Assembly: GCA_017962145.1 (NCBI GenBank) | Contig: JAGCVX010000017.1 | Location: 29,366 to 93,365 of the forward strand | Direction: 5' to 3' | Origin: Clostridiales bacterium | GTDB lineage: Bacteria > Bacillota > Clostridia > Saccharofermentanales > Saccharofermentanaceae | Length of the DNA: 64,000 bases | Part shown: piece after piece, positions 50,934 through 59,653 of the stretch | How positions within the stretch are numbered: the stretch's first letter is position 1 | How the letters are laid out: each line of letters opens with the position of its first letter | Notes under the pieces: model-generated | What the model was told of the DNA's origin: nothing | The model's database searches: none | The model's input: the letters and a program-made list of their open reading frames with translations, nothing else | Made by a program: the position numbers and the translations under genes

Positions 50934-51509
50934 ATGGGATTTGGCATGAGACTTTTGGATTCGCTGGTGAAAAACACGGTCAGCACCATCGAAGGAAAAC
51001 CGGCAACGCAGCCTGCGGCAACCTATTCACCGCCGTCACAGATGGCATCCGCGCAGAAGTCTGTTGAAGAAAAGCAGAAGGAGATGCTCGCCAAGTACAG
51101 AAATTCATTCAGTAACGCGATGATCTCTTCGGTCATGACTTTCGACGACGTCAGAAAGTATCTGGATAAGACGGACAGCTCCCATCTTATCTATCTGGCG
51201 ACACGCGCGCAGGACATCGCGGATATCAGCGGAACGAGCGAGAAGGAACAGATGGCCGTCGACTCATTCAAATACTATGTCGAGCAGAAGACCGGCCACC
51301 GCTTCGATCACATCTATAACGAAAAAGCACCGGTCGATCTGCGTTGTCCGTCCTGTGCAGGTACCATGAAACTCGACAAGACCATGTCCTATGCGGTATG
51401 TAAGTTCTGCGGATATACGAAGGTCTTTGATGTAAACCGTCTGCCCGAAGCAGAAAAAGAGCGCCTTCGTGCCGAGAAACTTCGGACGGAGAATAAGAAA
51501 GACACCTGA
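50934..51509 (+). CDS. zinc-ribbon protein of unknown function
   Basis: The 191-residue protein has a Ser/Pro/Gln-rich segment (about residues 22-45), a helical middle with FDDVRKYLDKTDSSHLIYLATRAQDIADISG, and a C-terminal zinc ribbon DLRCPSCAGTMKLDKTMSYAVCKFCGYTKVFD with two CxxC pairs near residues 140-165. It resembles zinc-ribbon adaptor proteins of unknown role. ATG 50934 is preceded by AAAGGAG; a -10 TATAAT lies at 50876-50881. It is followed 17 bases later by another unknown protein, probably the same transcript. Confidence 0.7.
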   Translation: MGFGMRLLDSLVKNTVSTIEGKPATQPAATYSPPSQMASAQKSVEEKQKEMLAKYRNSFSNAMISSVMTFDDVRKYLDKTDSSHLIYLATRAQDIADISGTSEKEQMAVDSFKYYVEQKTGHRFDHIYNEKAPVDLRCPSCAGTMKLDKTMSYAVCKFCGYTKVFDVNRLPEAEKERLRAEKLRTENKKDT

Positions 51510-51526
51510 TCTGAAAGGAGAACATT

Positions 51527-52288
51527 ATGGGACTAGATATTTATGCAGGAACTTTGACACGATACTATGCCAGAAACTGGAAGACTTCTGTGCAGCAGTG
51601 GGGAGAAGCCAATGGTGTGAATGTCAATGTCGTTCGTAACGAACCGGATGATGTGCAGATCGCACCTCCCGAAGAGATCCTCGCCGGTGTGACCGGATGG
51701 AAAGAACAGTTCCTCGCCGTTTACGGACAGCATATCACTGAGCCGCTTGTCTGGAATGAAGATAATGACGTGACACCATACTACACCGACAAACCGGACT
51801 GGTGTGCGATGGAAGCACTTTTCCTTTATATCGCATGTAAGTATATGAGGAAGGAAGTGCCGAAGATGGTGAAGAAGAACTTCTCTGTTTTCGACGAGCC
51901 GGTTTATAAGGATTTTAAACAGTCAGAAAGAGGTGTTTTCTCTCTTACGGACGGCGCCGGATGGTGGCTTCCCATCAGGGATGCTTTTATGGTTGACTCC
52001 TGTCTTCCTACTGGACAGGAAAAAACATTCGGAACGTTGGGCATGCTGAAGAGCGAGCTTATAGAGATCAATGCCATCGAGTGGAAAGCGGATGAGGAGA
52101 CGATCCTGAAGTGGAACACGGAAGAAGGCTATCCGACGGATGCTCTCTACAGGAACGGGAAGATCACGAATGTAGCGAAAAACGAAGAATACGATACGGT
52201 GTCTCTTGCGAAATTCGCATTCTCGATCCTGTGGCAGGCGGTAAAGCATGCCGAGGAACATGGAACACTCATCATTTTCGATTACTGA
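51527..52288 (+). CDS. conserved protein of unknown function
   Basis: The 253-residue protein begins MGLDIYAGTLTRYYARNWKT, a start I associate with a conserved family of unknown function in gut Clostridia. It includes DWCAMEALFLYIACKYMRKE near residues 89-108 and GVFSLTDGAGWWLPIRDAFMVDSCLPTGQEKTFGT near 136-169. There is no signal peptide or membrane segment. The start has AAAGGAG upstream. It is downstream of a zinc-ribbon gene and could act with it. No activity can be assigned. Confidence 0.65.
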   Translation: MGLDIYAGTLTRYYARNWKTSVQQWGEANGVNVNVVRNEPDDVQIAPPEEILAGVTGWKEQFLAVYGQHITEPLVWNEDNDVTPYYTDKPDWCAMEALFLYIACKYMRKEVPKMVKKNFSVFDEPVYKDFKQSERGVFSLTDGAGWWLPIRDAFMVDSCLPTGQEKTFGTLGMLKSELIEINAIEWKADEETILKWNTEEGYPTDALYRNGKITNVAKNEEYDTVSLAKFAFSILWQAVKHAEEHGTLIIFDY

Positions 52289-52302
52289 TTTTTTGGGAGA
52301 AA

Positions 52303-52380
52303 GATGACCTGGTCAAAGATACGGCACTGAAGTTCGGACAGTTCTTCTCGATCCGGGCAGAAGCAGAAGGATTGAAATAA
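52303..52380 (+). pseudogene. possible 3' remnant of a lost gene
   Basis: In the 109 bases between the stop at 52288 and the next gene, one frame reads DDLVKDTALKFGQFFSIRAEAEGLK before a TAA at 52378-52380. It resembles a natural protein end but has no matching start or ribosome binding site. It may be the tail of a deleted gene. The reading is by eye and could be chance. Confidence 0.25.
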
Positions 52381-52397
52381 GGGTGGAAATGAAGCAC

Positions 52398-53144
52398 ATG
52401 AAAAGGGTAATTCTGACAAGTAATTTTGGTGGCGTCGAGAAGGTCGACGGGCAGCGTTTTCCGGGGCTTCTCGAAGAGGGAAACGGGCAACTCGAAAAGA
52501 TCAAGTCTTTCTGGAAAGAGGACGCGAGGGTCCTCTTTATCACTGCGTCTCCGGACGATGACGAGCGCAATAAGAGTACGCTCCGGTGCTTCAAGGATGC
52601 GTTCCCGATGAGTGGCCTTTCCGTATCGGAGATCCTTATGTGCGATAGAGAAAACATGGCTATCGTGGACGATCTTTCCAAGATCGATGTGGTCATCCTG
52701 ACCGGAGGACACGTGCCTACTCAGAATGCGTTCTTCCAGGACCTGGGTCTTAGAGAAAAACTGCAGGACTACGACGGCCTCATTATCGGATGGAGCGCGG
52801 GCTCGATGAACTGCGCGGATACGGTCTATGCCGGACCGGAAATTCCGGGTGAAGCGGTCGATCCGAATTTTCAGCGCTGGATCCCCGGCCTGGGACTTAC
52901 GGATATCAATATCTTCCCGCACTTTTCGGATCTTCGCTATGACATGCTCGACGGCATGCGCGTGATCGAAGATATCACTTTCTCTGACAGCATGGGACAT
53001 CCGATCCTCGCGATCAATAACGGATCGTATATCGTTTGTGATGAAGAGGGAGAGACGATCTACGGCGAAGCATACCGCATCCTGGACGGAAAGATAGAAC
53101 AGATCTGTGAAGACGGAAAGTCCGTGAAATGGAGTGAAAGATGA
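52398..53144 (+). CDS. peptidase S51 (dipeptidase E-like)
   Basis: The 248-residue protein has the S51 fold: VVILTGGHVPTQNAFFQDLGL near residues 98-118, the nucleophile elbow GLIIGWSAGSMNCAD near 128-142 (Ser136 or so), and IFPHFSDLRYDM near 171-182 with a catalytic His. S51 enzymes cut aspartyl dipeptides, or cyanophycin dipeptides in some relatives. The start is uncertain: ATG 52398 is used, with ATG 52389 and GTG 52383 also in frame and a GGGTGG site nearby. It overlaps the next gene by four bases. Confidence 0.82.
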   Translation: MKRVILTSNFGGVEKVDGQRFPGLLEEGNGQLEKIKSFWKEDARVLFITASPDDDERNKSTLRCFKDAFPMSGLSVSEILMCDRENMAIVDDLSKIDVVILTGGHVPTQNAFFQDLGLREKLQDYDGLIIGWSAGSMNCADTVYAGPEIPGEAVDPNFQRWIPGLGLTDINIFPHFSDLRYDMLDGMRVIEDITFSDSMGHPILAINNGSYIVCDEEGETIYGEAYRILDGKIEQICEDGKSVKWSER

Positions 53145-53839
53145 ATTTTGATGGAAGTCAGGTTGTGATCGGGCGGGGCGCCCAGGCGGAAGTACTGCGC
53201 TATCACGGCTATGCATATAAGGTCTATAAGCCCACGTATCCGGCGGAGTGGATCGCGTTTGAAAAGGACCAGCAGACGGCAGTGAACCAGGCAGGTCTTT
53301 GCTCCGTGCGCTACTACGATACGGATGATGAGCACATCATCAAGATGGATCTGATCGAAGGAGAAGAACTTGAAAAGAAGGTTCGGGAAGGTTTCCTCGA
53401 AGGATTCGATATCCTCGCCGGTGCATTTCGAAAAGTGCACGAGGCATCTGTCAAAGGAGTGCTGATGCCGCATCTTATGGATACGGCGGGAATGGGATTA
53501 TCGATGGAAGAGACGGAAGAGATCTTTCCGATCATCACGCGACTTTGCGACACGTATCCTTCCTGCATATGTCATCTGGACATGCATTTTCTGAACATCA
53601 TGCTGCCCCGGGACGGGTCGGAATATCAGATCATCGACTGGATGAATGCGAGGATCGCGCCGGCGGTTTTTGACTATGCCAGAACGCATGTGATCTTCGA
53701 TGAATTTGCAAAAGAAGCAGTGGATTTCTATATGAAAGCCGTGGCGGCAGATATCGCTGCCTTAGGCATTACGGACGAAGATTTTCACGACGCGGTCAAA
53801 GTGTGCGCCGTGCTCCGGAAAAAAGAGAAGGGAGAATGA
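53141..53839 (+). CDS. APH/kinase-fold protein, small
   Basis: The 232-residue protein has a nucleotide-binding N-lobe (VVIGRGAQAEVLRYHGYAYKVYK, glycine-rich loop and Lys) and a C-lobe with CHLDMHFLNIMLPRDG near residues 145-160 (catalytic Asp and metal Asn) and QIIDWMNAR near 164-172. It is a protein-kinase-like or aminoglycoside-phosphotransferase-like enzyme of reduced size, and shares features with the RIO/Kdo-kinase group. It starts four bases inside the S51 gene and is followed one base after its stop by a GNAT. The substrate is unknown. Confidence 0.78.
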   Translation: MNFDGSQVVIGRGAQAEVLRYHGYAYKVYKPTYPAEWIAFEKDQQTAVNQAGLCSVRYYDTDDEHIIKMDLIEGEELEKKVREGFLEGFDILAGAFRKVHEASVKGVLMPHLMDTAGMGLSMEETEEIFPIITRLCDTYPSCICHLDMHFLNIMLPRDGSEYQIIDWMNARIAPAVFDYARTHVIFDEFAKEAVDFYMKAVAADIAALGITDEDFHDAVKVCAVLRKKEKGE

Positions 53840-53840
53840 C

Positions 53841-54311
53841 ATGATCACGATTCGAAATGCAACGATGGACGATGCGCCGGTGCTCGAGGATCTCTATAGA
53901 GAACTTGAAGAGGACGGCGTATTCTATCAGCCGCAGCACTTTGTTTTAAGCCCGAAAGGCGCGCGTTCGGTGTATCTGAAAGGGATTCTCGAAAGCGATA
54001 CTCAGGCCATGTTCGTAGCGGAAGAAGAGGGAAAGGTCATCGGATTTGCACATCTTATGCTTCTGAAAGCCAAGCCTTTTTCTTGCCTGAAACCGGAGAC
54101 GGCATTGTATCTTCAGGATCTGGTGGTAACAGCTGAGTACAGAAACCGCGGCATCGGATCGATGTTCATGGAAAAAGCGAAAGAATACGGAAGAGAAAAC
54201 GGCGCGGACTTTTTCAGAACCCAGGTCTTCCCGGGAAATACCGACGGACTTCGTTTTTATAAGAGAAACGGATTTACGGAGACCATGATCACCATCGAGA
54301 GCCCACTCTGA
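53841..54311 (+). CDS. GNAT N-acetyltransferase
   Basis: The 156-residue GNAT contains LYLQDLVVTAEYRNRGIGSMFMEKAKEYGRENGADFFRTQVFPGNTDGLRFYKRNGFTE over residues 92-150: the YRNRGIG cofactor loop and the N-x-x-x-x-x-F-Y-x-x-x-G-F helix. It begins one base after the kinase-like gene, so S51, kinase and GNAT form an operon like the kinase-GNAT pairs elsewhere in the window. The substrate is unknown. Confidence 0.88.
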   Translation: MITIRNATMDDAPVLEDLYRELEEDGVFYQPQHFVLSPKGARSVYLKGILESDTQAMFVAEEEGKVIGFAHLMLLKAKPFSCLKPETALYLQDLVVTAEYRNRGIGSMFMEKAKEYGRENGADFFRTQVFPGNTDGLRFYKRNGFTETMITIESPL

Positions 54312-54355
54312 ACCGTTCTGGAGTATAATGGAGAGAAGAAAGGAAGGGAAGGGCT

Positions 54356-55657
54356 ATGGCAACACTATGTAATCACTGCGGTACGCCGCTGGTGTTTCAT
54401 CCGCGCACTCAAAGAGTCGTCTGCACGAAATGCAATTCGAACTGGATCCCGGAAGAGGTCAGTGCCACGATCTGTAATCGCTGTGGCGAACCCCTTGTTT
54501 TCGATCCGCTCAAAAAAGTATATAAGTGCGGAGCCTGCGGCGCTTCCTGGCAGCCTTCCGAGGCGATAGATCCTGTAAAAGAAAGACTTGAAACCGTTAA
54601 AGTGATGCCGGAAGGCGCATCGGACGAGATCGTCGAAGAGTTTATCAACTGCTATGTGTATGTATGCAGTTCCTGCGGAGGAAGCGTTATCGTCAACGAT
54701 TCGGAAGCGTCAACAACATGTGTGTACTGTGGAAGTCCGACGGTTGTTTTTGAGCGTATTGCGAAGGAAAAAGCACCTGAGTTCATCATCCCGTTTTCGG
54801 TAAGTGAAGAAGAAGCAGTAGACGCCGTCCACGGTGCATTTCAAAAGAATCAGTTCATACCGAAAGCTTTTAAAAATGCAACGCCCGAGATCGTGCGAGG
54901 CATCTATGTGCCGTACTGGATCGTTGACGGACTTCATGCTGAGGCTGCGATCGTCGAGGGTTTTGATGATGACGGAAACGACAGCGCAAGTTTTCAGTAT
55001 TTCGGCCGAAGCGGATTGCTCGAATTCCATAATCTGACGCAGGATGCGTCCCTGATGCTCAACGATGCAATCGCAGAGAAACTGGAGCCTTTCGATCTGA
55101 ATAAACTCCGGATCTTCCACGAGAGTTACCTTCTCGGTTTCTATTCAAACGTGTCGGATATGAAGAACTACGATCTGGTGAAGGCGGTCAGCAAGCGCAC
55201 CGAGACGCTTTTTGAAGAGGATATGATGAGCTCGATCCGCGTGCCTAAACTGAAACTTCGCCGCAAGTTTTCCAATACGCTGGTCAATAAAGATGTCCGC
55301 TACGCCATGATGCCGGTGTGGTTTGTTTCCTTCAACTATAATGGCGAACACCACACTGCCCTGGTAAACGGCGACACAGGAAAAGTCGTGAGTGCGATCC
55401 CGTGGAAGAAAGGTAAGTTCGTTGCCGAGCTTATCGCTCTGGGACTTGCGATCACGGCACTTCTTGCGGTCCCCGGATATTTCTTCTTAAGTCTTATCGA
55501 ACTGAGCAGAGTGCAGATCATCTTCACCGGATTTTTGTGTGCACTTCCTTTTCTGATCGTCGGCATCGTGAAGATGAGAAAGATCACGAAGAAGATCAAG
55601 TCGTCGCTTGAAGCGTCCGCATCGATCTTCCATTTTGCAAAGAACAGACAGGAGTGA
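54356..55657 (+). CDS. multi-zinc-ribbon membrane protein
   Basis: The 433-residue protein starts with three zinc ribbons: CNHCG/CTKCN (about residues 5-26), CNRCG/CGACG (about 40-62) and CSSCG/CVYCG (about 108-126). A soluble domain of about 200 residues follows, with GIYVPYWIVDGLHAEAAIVEGF and YAMMPVWFVSFNYNGEHHTALVNGDTGKVV. Two membrane helices lie near 362-382 and 388-405, and a basic tail follows. It resembles TFIIB-type zinc-ribbon proteins of unknown function. A -10 TATAAT lies about 30 bases before the start. It overlaps or precedes the next gene by a few bases. Confidence 0.75.
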   Translation: MATLCNHCGTPLVFHPRTQRVVCTKCNSNWIPEEVSATICNRCGEPLVFDPLKKVYKCGACGASWQPSEAIDPVKERLETVKVMPEGASDEIVEEFINCYVYVCSSCGGSVIVNDSEASTTCVYCGSPTVVFERIAKEKAPEFIIPFSVSEEEAVDAVHGAFQKNQFIPKAFKNATPEIVRGIYVPYWIVDGLHAEAAIVEGFDDDGNDSASFQYFGRSGLLEFHNLTQDASLMLNDAIAEKLEPFDLNKLRIFHESYLLGFYSNVSDMKNYDLVKAVSKRTETLFEEDMMSSIRVPKLKLRRKFSNTLVNKDVRYAMMPVWFVSFNYNGEHHTALVNGDTGKVVSAIPWKKGKFVAELIALGLAITALLAVPGYFFLSLIELSRVQIIFTGFLCALPFLIVGIVKMRKITKKIKSSLEASASIFHFAKNRQE

Positions 55658-55662
55658 TGAAG

Positions 55663-55992
55663 ATGGATATTATCGCATTGATTTTCGCAATTCTTATCGC
55701 AGCTGTCTTCGGATTCGGAGTCGCGTTGATCGTCTATGCCACGCGTCTGAACCGTTCGAATAATCTCGGTGATGACGGCCAGATCCACTTTGACCGCAAC
55801 TCCTATACACCGGGTCTTTCCAAGGATCTGATCCCGGGAAACGAAAGCAGTTTTAACGATTATATCAAACGTGCACTTTCTCCGCTTACCGAAAGCGAGG
55901 AATTCGTAAAGTACAAAGAAATATCCATCGGCGGCGATCTCAATACGCCGGTTGAGCGGTATATCCTGCCGGAGGACGAGCTTTTGAGATGA
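55663..55992 (+). CDS. single-pass membrane protein of unknown function
   Basis: The 109-residue protein has one N-terminal membrane helix (about residues 3-25: IIALIFAILIAAVFGFGVALIVYA) and a polar extension with DDGQIHFDRNSYTPGLSKDLIPG. ATG 55663 is eight bases after AGGAG; ATG 55657 is too close to it. The gene starts five bases after the zinc-ribbon gene's stop, so translation is coupled. It may be a small membrane partner of that protein. Confidence 0.6.
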   Translation: MDIIALIFAILIAAVFGFGVALIVYATRLNRSNNLGDDGQIHFDRNSYTPGLSKDLIPGNESSFNDYIKRALSPLTESEEFVKYKEISIGGDLNTPVERYILPEDELLR

Positions 55993-56025
55993 CGTATATG
56001 TCATTTCACGCAGACACGCGCATTT

Positions 56026-56031
56026 TATAAT
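56026..56031 (+). promoter_or_regulatory. -10 box for the HExxH gene
   Basis: TATAAT at 56026-56031 is a perfect -10 hexamer about 120 bases before the start at 56154. No good -35 is visible. Confidence 0.45.
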
Positions 56032-56137
56032 GTTCATAATCGTCGGTGCATTTCACGACGAAACAGAATTGGATTCACTGACTGCCGAACAGTTCGAAGA
56101 ATATGATAGAATTGTTAGACAGGTATTAGGAATCTAA
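56030..56137 (+). CDS. possible 35-residue protein
   Basis: ATG 56030 opens a 35-codon frame ending TAA at 56135-56137, containing VGAFHDETELDSLTAEQFEEYDRIV. The acidic, helix-friendly composition is protein-like. However, there is no ribosome binding site, the ATG overlaps a TATAAT box, and an RGTGCATTT copy lies inside the frame. It may be a remnant or a chance frame. Confidence 0.25.
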   Translation: MFIIVGAFHDETELDSLTAEQFEEYDRIVRQVLGI

Positions 56138-56153
56138 GGAGGCGCTTTTTAAG

Positions 56154-56792
56154 ATGAGTTATGTGATCATGTCCGGAAAATACGAGACCGGAACCGAAGA
56201 ACAGAAGATGGGATTTTCTATGCTTCTCGGGCCGGATAACACCCGGTACAAATTTGATCTGTATTTTCACTGGTATAACCTGGTCCACGAACTCGGTCAC
56301 TGCATCAAGAGCGGCACGGATGTAGAGATGTCGAACGTAAAAGAAGAGATGTTCGTCAACGAACTGGCCGTCGGATACTATCGCTTAGTCGGCGAAAACG
56401 AGCGTCTTTTAGAACTTCAGGAGATCATCGAAAACGCGGTTACAAATATGCCGTCGCCGGTTCCGGAGGGAGAAGATTTTATCGGTTTCTTCGAGCGGAT
56501 CTGGGGCAACGAGCAGCTGATGCAGGTGATGGTCTACGGCTATCTTCAGTTAAACAGCGTTCTTATGGCGCTGAAGAATCCGGTACCTTTTGAAAAGACT
56601 CTTTCCAAGATCGGTATTTCTGTTTCTGCTTCAGATTCACTGGTCAAGGAGCAGTTCCCGGTCGTTTCGGAGAATGCGGGCAAAGTCCTGGATCAGGCGA
56701 TCGAGAACATGAAGCGTCTCGGTATCGATGTTCCGGATGTTCGTGTCGAACTTCAGCAGAATCCCGAGATCCAGTGCGCCAGACCGGAGTGA
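56154..56792 (+). CDS. HExxH putative zinc metalloprotease-like protein
   Basis: The 212-residue protein contains LVHELGHCI (residues 43-51, HELGH at 45-49) and then FVNELAVGYYR (68-78), in which Glu70 is placed like the third zinc ligand of gluzincin-type proteases. The rest is largely helical with no membrane segment. ATG 56154 follows AAGGAGG. It sits between two membrane proteins, so it might cut or mature one of them. A non-proteolytic role is possible. Confidence 0.7.
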   Translation: MSYVIMSGKYETGTEEQKMGFSMLLGPDNTRYKFDLYFHWYNLVHELGHCIKSGTDVEMSNVKEEMFVNELAVGYYRLVGENERLLELQEIIENAVTNMPSPVPEGEDFIGFFERIWGNEQLMQVMVYGYLQLNSVLMALKNPVPFEKTLSKIGISVSASDSLVKEQFPVVSENAGKVLDQAIENMKRLGIDVPDVRVELQQNPEIQCARPE

Positions 56793-56796
56793 TCCC

Positions 56797-58278
56797 ATGA
56801 AGAAGTACTGGCTGATCTTTCTTTCGATCTTTATGGTAGTGTTCTGCTATGCCTACGTGCGCTTTTTCGGAAACGAGTATGTGTACCACTACCACATGTA
56901 TTTCAAAAGCATCGATGTTTCCGAGCTTTCCGTGGCTCCGGAAGCGGGCAGTGAGGATCATATCGAAGTACTGGATTATCACGTTAAGGATAACACGCTC
57001 TACGTGAAGGTCCGCGGCCTCGAACCAGGCAAAGGCTATGTCGAGTATAAGACCGGCGAGGAGACCGGCGGACTTTTTGTTTTCTATGTGCATGGAAACG
57101 GTGTGGTCACCTTCGAAGATTATTTCGGAGACTTCACGGGAAGTTTTCTGGTACGAACCTGCGTGCTCATATATCTGGCGCTTCTGATCTTCCACCTGAT
57201 CCGCAAGTACAAAAAGCTGGTACATGAAAACATGTATCAGTATAAATGTATTCTTCTGGTGGGTCTGATCACGTTCTTCGGCGGCGAATTTCTGCTTCTT
57301 CTTTTGCGGATGATCAACATGCCTGCCACAGGCCTTGTGGGCCTGCTGGGGGATTTTATGGATTCCCTGAAAAACTTTGCTCTTCTGACGTTCCCGGTGA
57401 TCGTGATCGTCTCCATATTTATCGTCTGCAGCAACATCAAGCTCATGATCAAAGAGGGAAGGACCTGGCGGAATATGCTGGGTGCCATCCTCGGATTCGT
57501 CCTTTGTGTGGCGGCACTTGTTCCTAACGGAATTGGTGAATTTTTTCAGCGCACGACGATCATCGATGTCCACAAATGGACCGGAACCGGACGTTTTATC
57601 GGTATGTTCATCGAATATGCATGCGGTGCGGTCGTCGTGTATTTCGAGTGTATCCTGATCGGAAGTATTTTCATGGGCATCAAGGCGGCGCGCCACATCC
57701 CGGCCTTTGACAAGGACTATATCCTGATCCTCGGATGCCAGATCCGAAAGGACGGTACGCTGACGAAGCTTTTACAGTCCCGTGCGGACCGTGCGATCGA
57801 GTTTTCCAAGATGCAGGAAACGCAAACAGGAAAACAGGTCACGTTTATCCCTTCCGGAGGACAGGGTGCGGATGAGGTGATCTCCGAGGCGCAGGCCATC
57901 GCGAATTATCTGAAAGAGACCGGTATTCCCGAGTCCAGGATCCTTCTGGAAGATAAGTCGAAGAACACCTATGAGAATCTTCGTAACTCCGTGGATCTGA
58001 TCTCGAATACTTCGGAAAATGCACCGAAGAACATCGCATTTTCGACTACGAATTACCATGTCTTCCGCGCCGGACTTCTTGCTTCGGAACAGGGCCAAAA
58101 GATCGAAGGAATCGGAAGCCGCACGAAGAGTTATTTCTGGATCAATGCATTTGTCAGAGAATTCGTCGCGACCCTTGTCTGTGAAGTGAAAACGCACCTG
58201 GTCATGTTCGGTGTACTGACACTGATCGACCTGGCGGTGGTCCTGATGACATATCTTTCAAACGCGGTGCTCTCTTAA
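56797..58278 (+). CDS. DUF218 (YdcF/SanA-type) membrane protein
   Basis: The 493-residue protein has an N-terminal helix, an extracytoplasmic segment (about residues 25-110), five or six membrane helices (about 115-300), then a DUF218 domain: DYILILGCQIRKDGTLTKLLQSRADRAIEF near residues 308-337, SGGQGADEVISEAQAIANYL near 351-370 and NYHVFRAGLLA near 422-432. A final helix follows. DUF218 proteins act in cell-envelope precursor or vancomycin-sensitivity phenotypes in other bacteria. ATG 56797 has CGGAGTG upstream; it starts four bases after the metalloprotease-like gene. Confidence 0.82.
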   Translation: MKKYWLIFLSIFMVVFCYAYVRFFGNEYVYHYHMYFKSIDVSELSVAPEAGSEDHIEVLDYHVKDNTLYVKVRGLEPGKGYVEYKTGEETGGLFVFYVHGNGVVTFEDYFGDFTGSFLVRTCVLIYLALLIFHLIRKYKKLVHENMYQYKCILLVGLITFFGGEFLLLLLRMINMPATGLVGLLGDFMDSLKNFALLTFPVIVIVSIFIVCSNIKLMIKEGRTWRNMLGAILGFVLCVAALVPNGIGEFFQRTTIIDVHKWTGTGRFIGMFIEYACGAVVVYFECILIGSIFMGIKAARHIPAFDKDYILILGCQIRKDGTLTKLLQSRADRAIEFSKMQETQTGKQVTFIPSGGQGADEVISEAQAIANYLKETGIPESRILLEDKSKNTYENLRNSVDLISNTSENAPKNIAFSTTNYHVFRAGLLASEQGQKIEGIGSRTKSYFWINAFVREFVATLVCEVKTHLVMFGVLTLIDLAVVLMTYLSNAVLS

Positions 58279-58313
58279 AGAGGCGTTATTTTGAAACGAT
58301 TTTTCACATAAAA

Positions 58314-58335
58314 AGGACTGCCTTGCGGCAGTCCT
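58314..58335. terminator. bidirectional terminator between convergent genes
   Basis: AGGACTGCC at 58314-58322 pairs exactly with GGCAGTCCT at 58327-58335, with a 4-base loop, A residues on the left and T-rich sequence on the right. Confidence 0.85.
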
Positions 58336-58363
58336 ATTTGTTTTCGTTAACCGATTTTCCGGA

Positions 58364-59560
58364 TCACAGATCGTAATCGTAAAGTCCGATGATCTTCAGT
58401 ACAACCAGATACAGATCCGAATCGAAAGTCGCATCCTTTTCTTCGGTGTACTCGACGGTGGTGTTGTGGGGCATGTTGTAAGTGAAATCCGGTGCGATCG
58501 CCAGGAACTCATCGAGGAAGAGATCGAGGAACGCCGGATCGGCTGCTGCATTTGCATCCAGTTCGCCGTCATACTTTTCTGCTGCCGCGGTGAGTGCGAG
58601 CTCGACCTGTGTATCGAAATCGTCCGGTGCGTGGTAGGAGATGATCAGGGTCTCTTTTGCGCCTGCGGTCTGACCGTCGAGTGTAAAGCTGGCGTTGGCA
58701 AATACAATATCCAGATACTGATAAAGCTTTGCATACTGCTCTTCTGTCAGAGTAGGAAGATCGAAGCCGATGTAGTAGACCAGATCCTCAGCGAGATACT
58801 GTCTGAATGTTGCGATGTAGCTTTCCGCATCGCTTCCTGCGTTAAATGCATAGATGTAGGACGGGTCGTTGTGGATAACGGAGTTGATCGCGGCAGCCGC
58901 ATAATCTGCTGCGCTGATCGTGAACGAGCACTCATAGGTGACGCCGTGAAGCTTGGAGTCCTGAAGGACGAAAACGGCAGTGCATTTCTTACCGTCGGCA
59001 CAGTGGAAATCCTTCGAAAGGCGGATCACGTTTCCAGCCGTATTTGTGTCGTCGAACTCAAAACCTTCTGCTGTAAATGCGTATATTCCGTCGCCGGAAG
59101 GGATCTCCGTGCCGCTTGTTCCGTCGATGAACATCTCGCCGGAGAACATGCACGGACCGGAGAAAGAGTTGATCGTGAGAGAACCGACGAGGCAGTCCTT
59201 TACAAGCACTTCCTCATCGCTGTCGTTATAGACTTCGAGTGTGAGGGTGGCCTTTTTCAGTTTGAGGTCGACCTGATACTTATACCAGTCGTAGGACGGA
59301 ACCTTATCGTCTTTGAAGATGTCTTTTTCATACTCCCAGCCATTGTCGAGGAGATCCGAGACCTTCATGGGGAAGTCATATTCTTGTCCGTTGAGGTAGA
59401 TGTGGCCGACGTTGTCTTCGTCGAGCTTATCCGCCATCTTTGTTTTGGCTTCATCCTGCCAGGGTGTTTTGTCGGCTTTCTTTATAAGTCCGCATCCGAA
59501 AAGGGACAGAGAAAGAGAAGCGACCAGCGTCAGTGCCGCAAGAGTCTTTAGTTTTCTCAT
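58364..59560 (-). CDS. lipoprotein of unknown function
   Basis: The 398-residue protein begins MRKLKTLAALTLVASLSLSLFGC, a lipoprotein signal with Cys at residue 23. It continues with a strand-rich part (QEYDFPMKVSDLLDNGWEYEKD, LTLEVYNDSDEEV) and an acidic, alanine-rich C-terminal part (QVELALTAAAEKYDGELDANAAADPAF). The middle resembles substrate-independent, immunoglobulin-like lipoproteins of Clostridia. The start at 59560 has AAAGGAT upstream. It lies just downstream of the GGDEF gene on the same strand, possibly in one transcript. Confidence 0.72.
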   Translation of the reverse strand: MRKLKTLAALTLVASLSLSLFGCGLIKKADKTPWQDEAKTKMADKLDEDNVGHIYLNGQEYDFPMKVSDLLDNGWEYEKDIFKDDKVPSYDWYKYQVDLKLKKATLTLEVYNDSDEEVLVKDCLVGSLTINSFSGPCMFSGEMFIDGTSGTEIPSGDGIYAFTAEGFEFDDTNTAGNVIRLSKDFHCADGKKCTAVFVLQDSKLHGVTYECSFTISAADYAAAAINSVIHNDPSYIYAFNAGSDAESYIATFRQYLAEDLVYYIGFDLPTLTEEQYAKLYQYLDIVFANASFTLDGQTAGAKETLIISYHAPDDFDTQVELALTAAAEKYDGELDANAAADPAFLDLFLDEFLAIAPDFTYNMPHNTTVEYTEEKDATFDSDLYLVVLKIIGLYDYDL

Positions 59561-59653
59561 AAGTGTAGATCCTTTCCCAAACATAGTAAGTTACATATAA
59601 CGGCAAAAGTATACATGTAACCTCGGGAAAGAGCAAGACAGGAAGGGAGAAAC

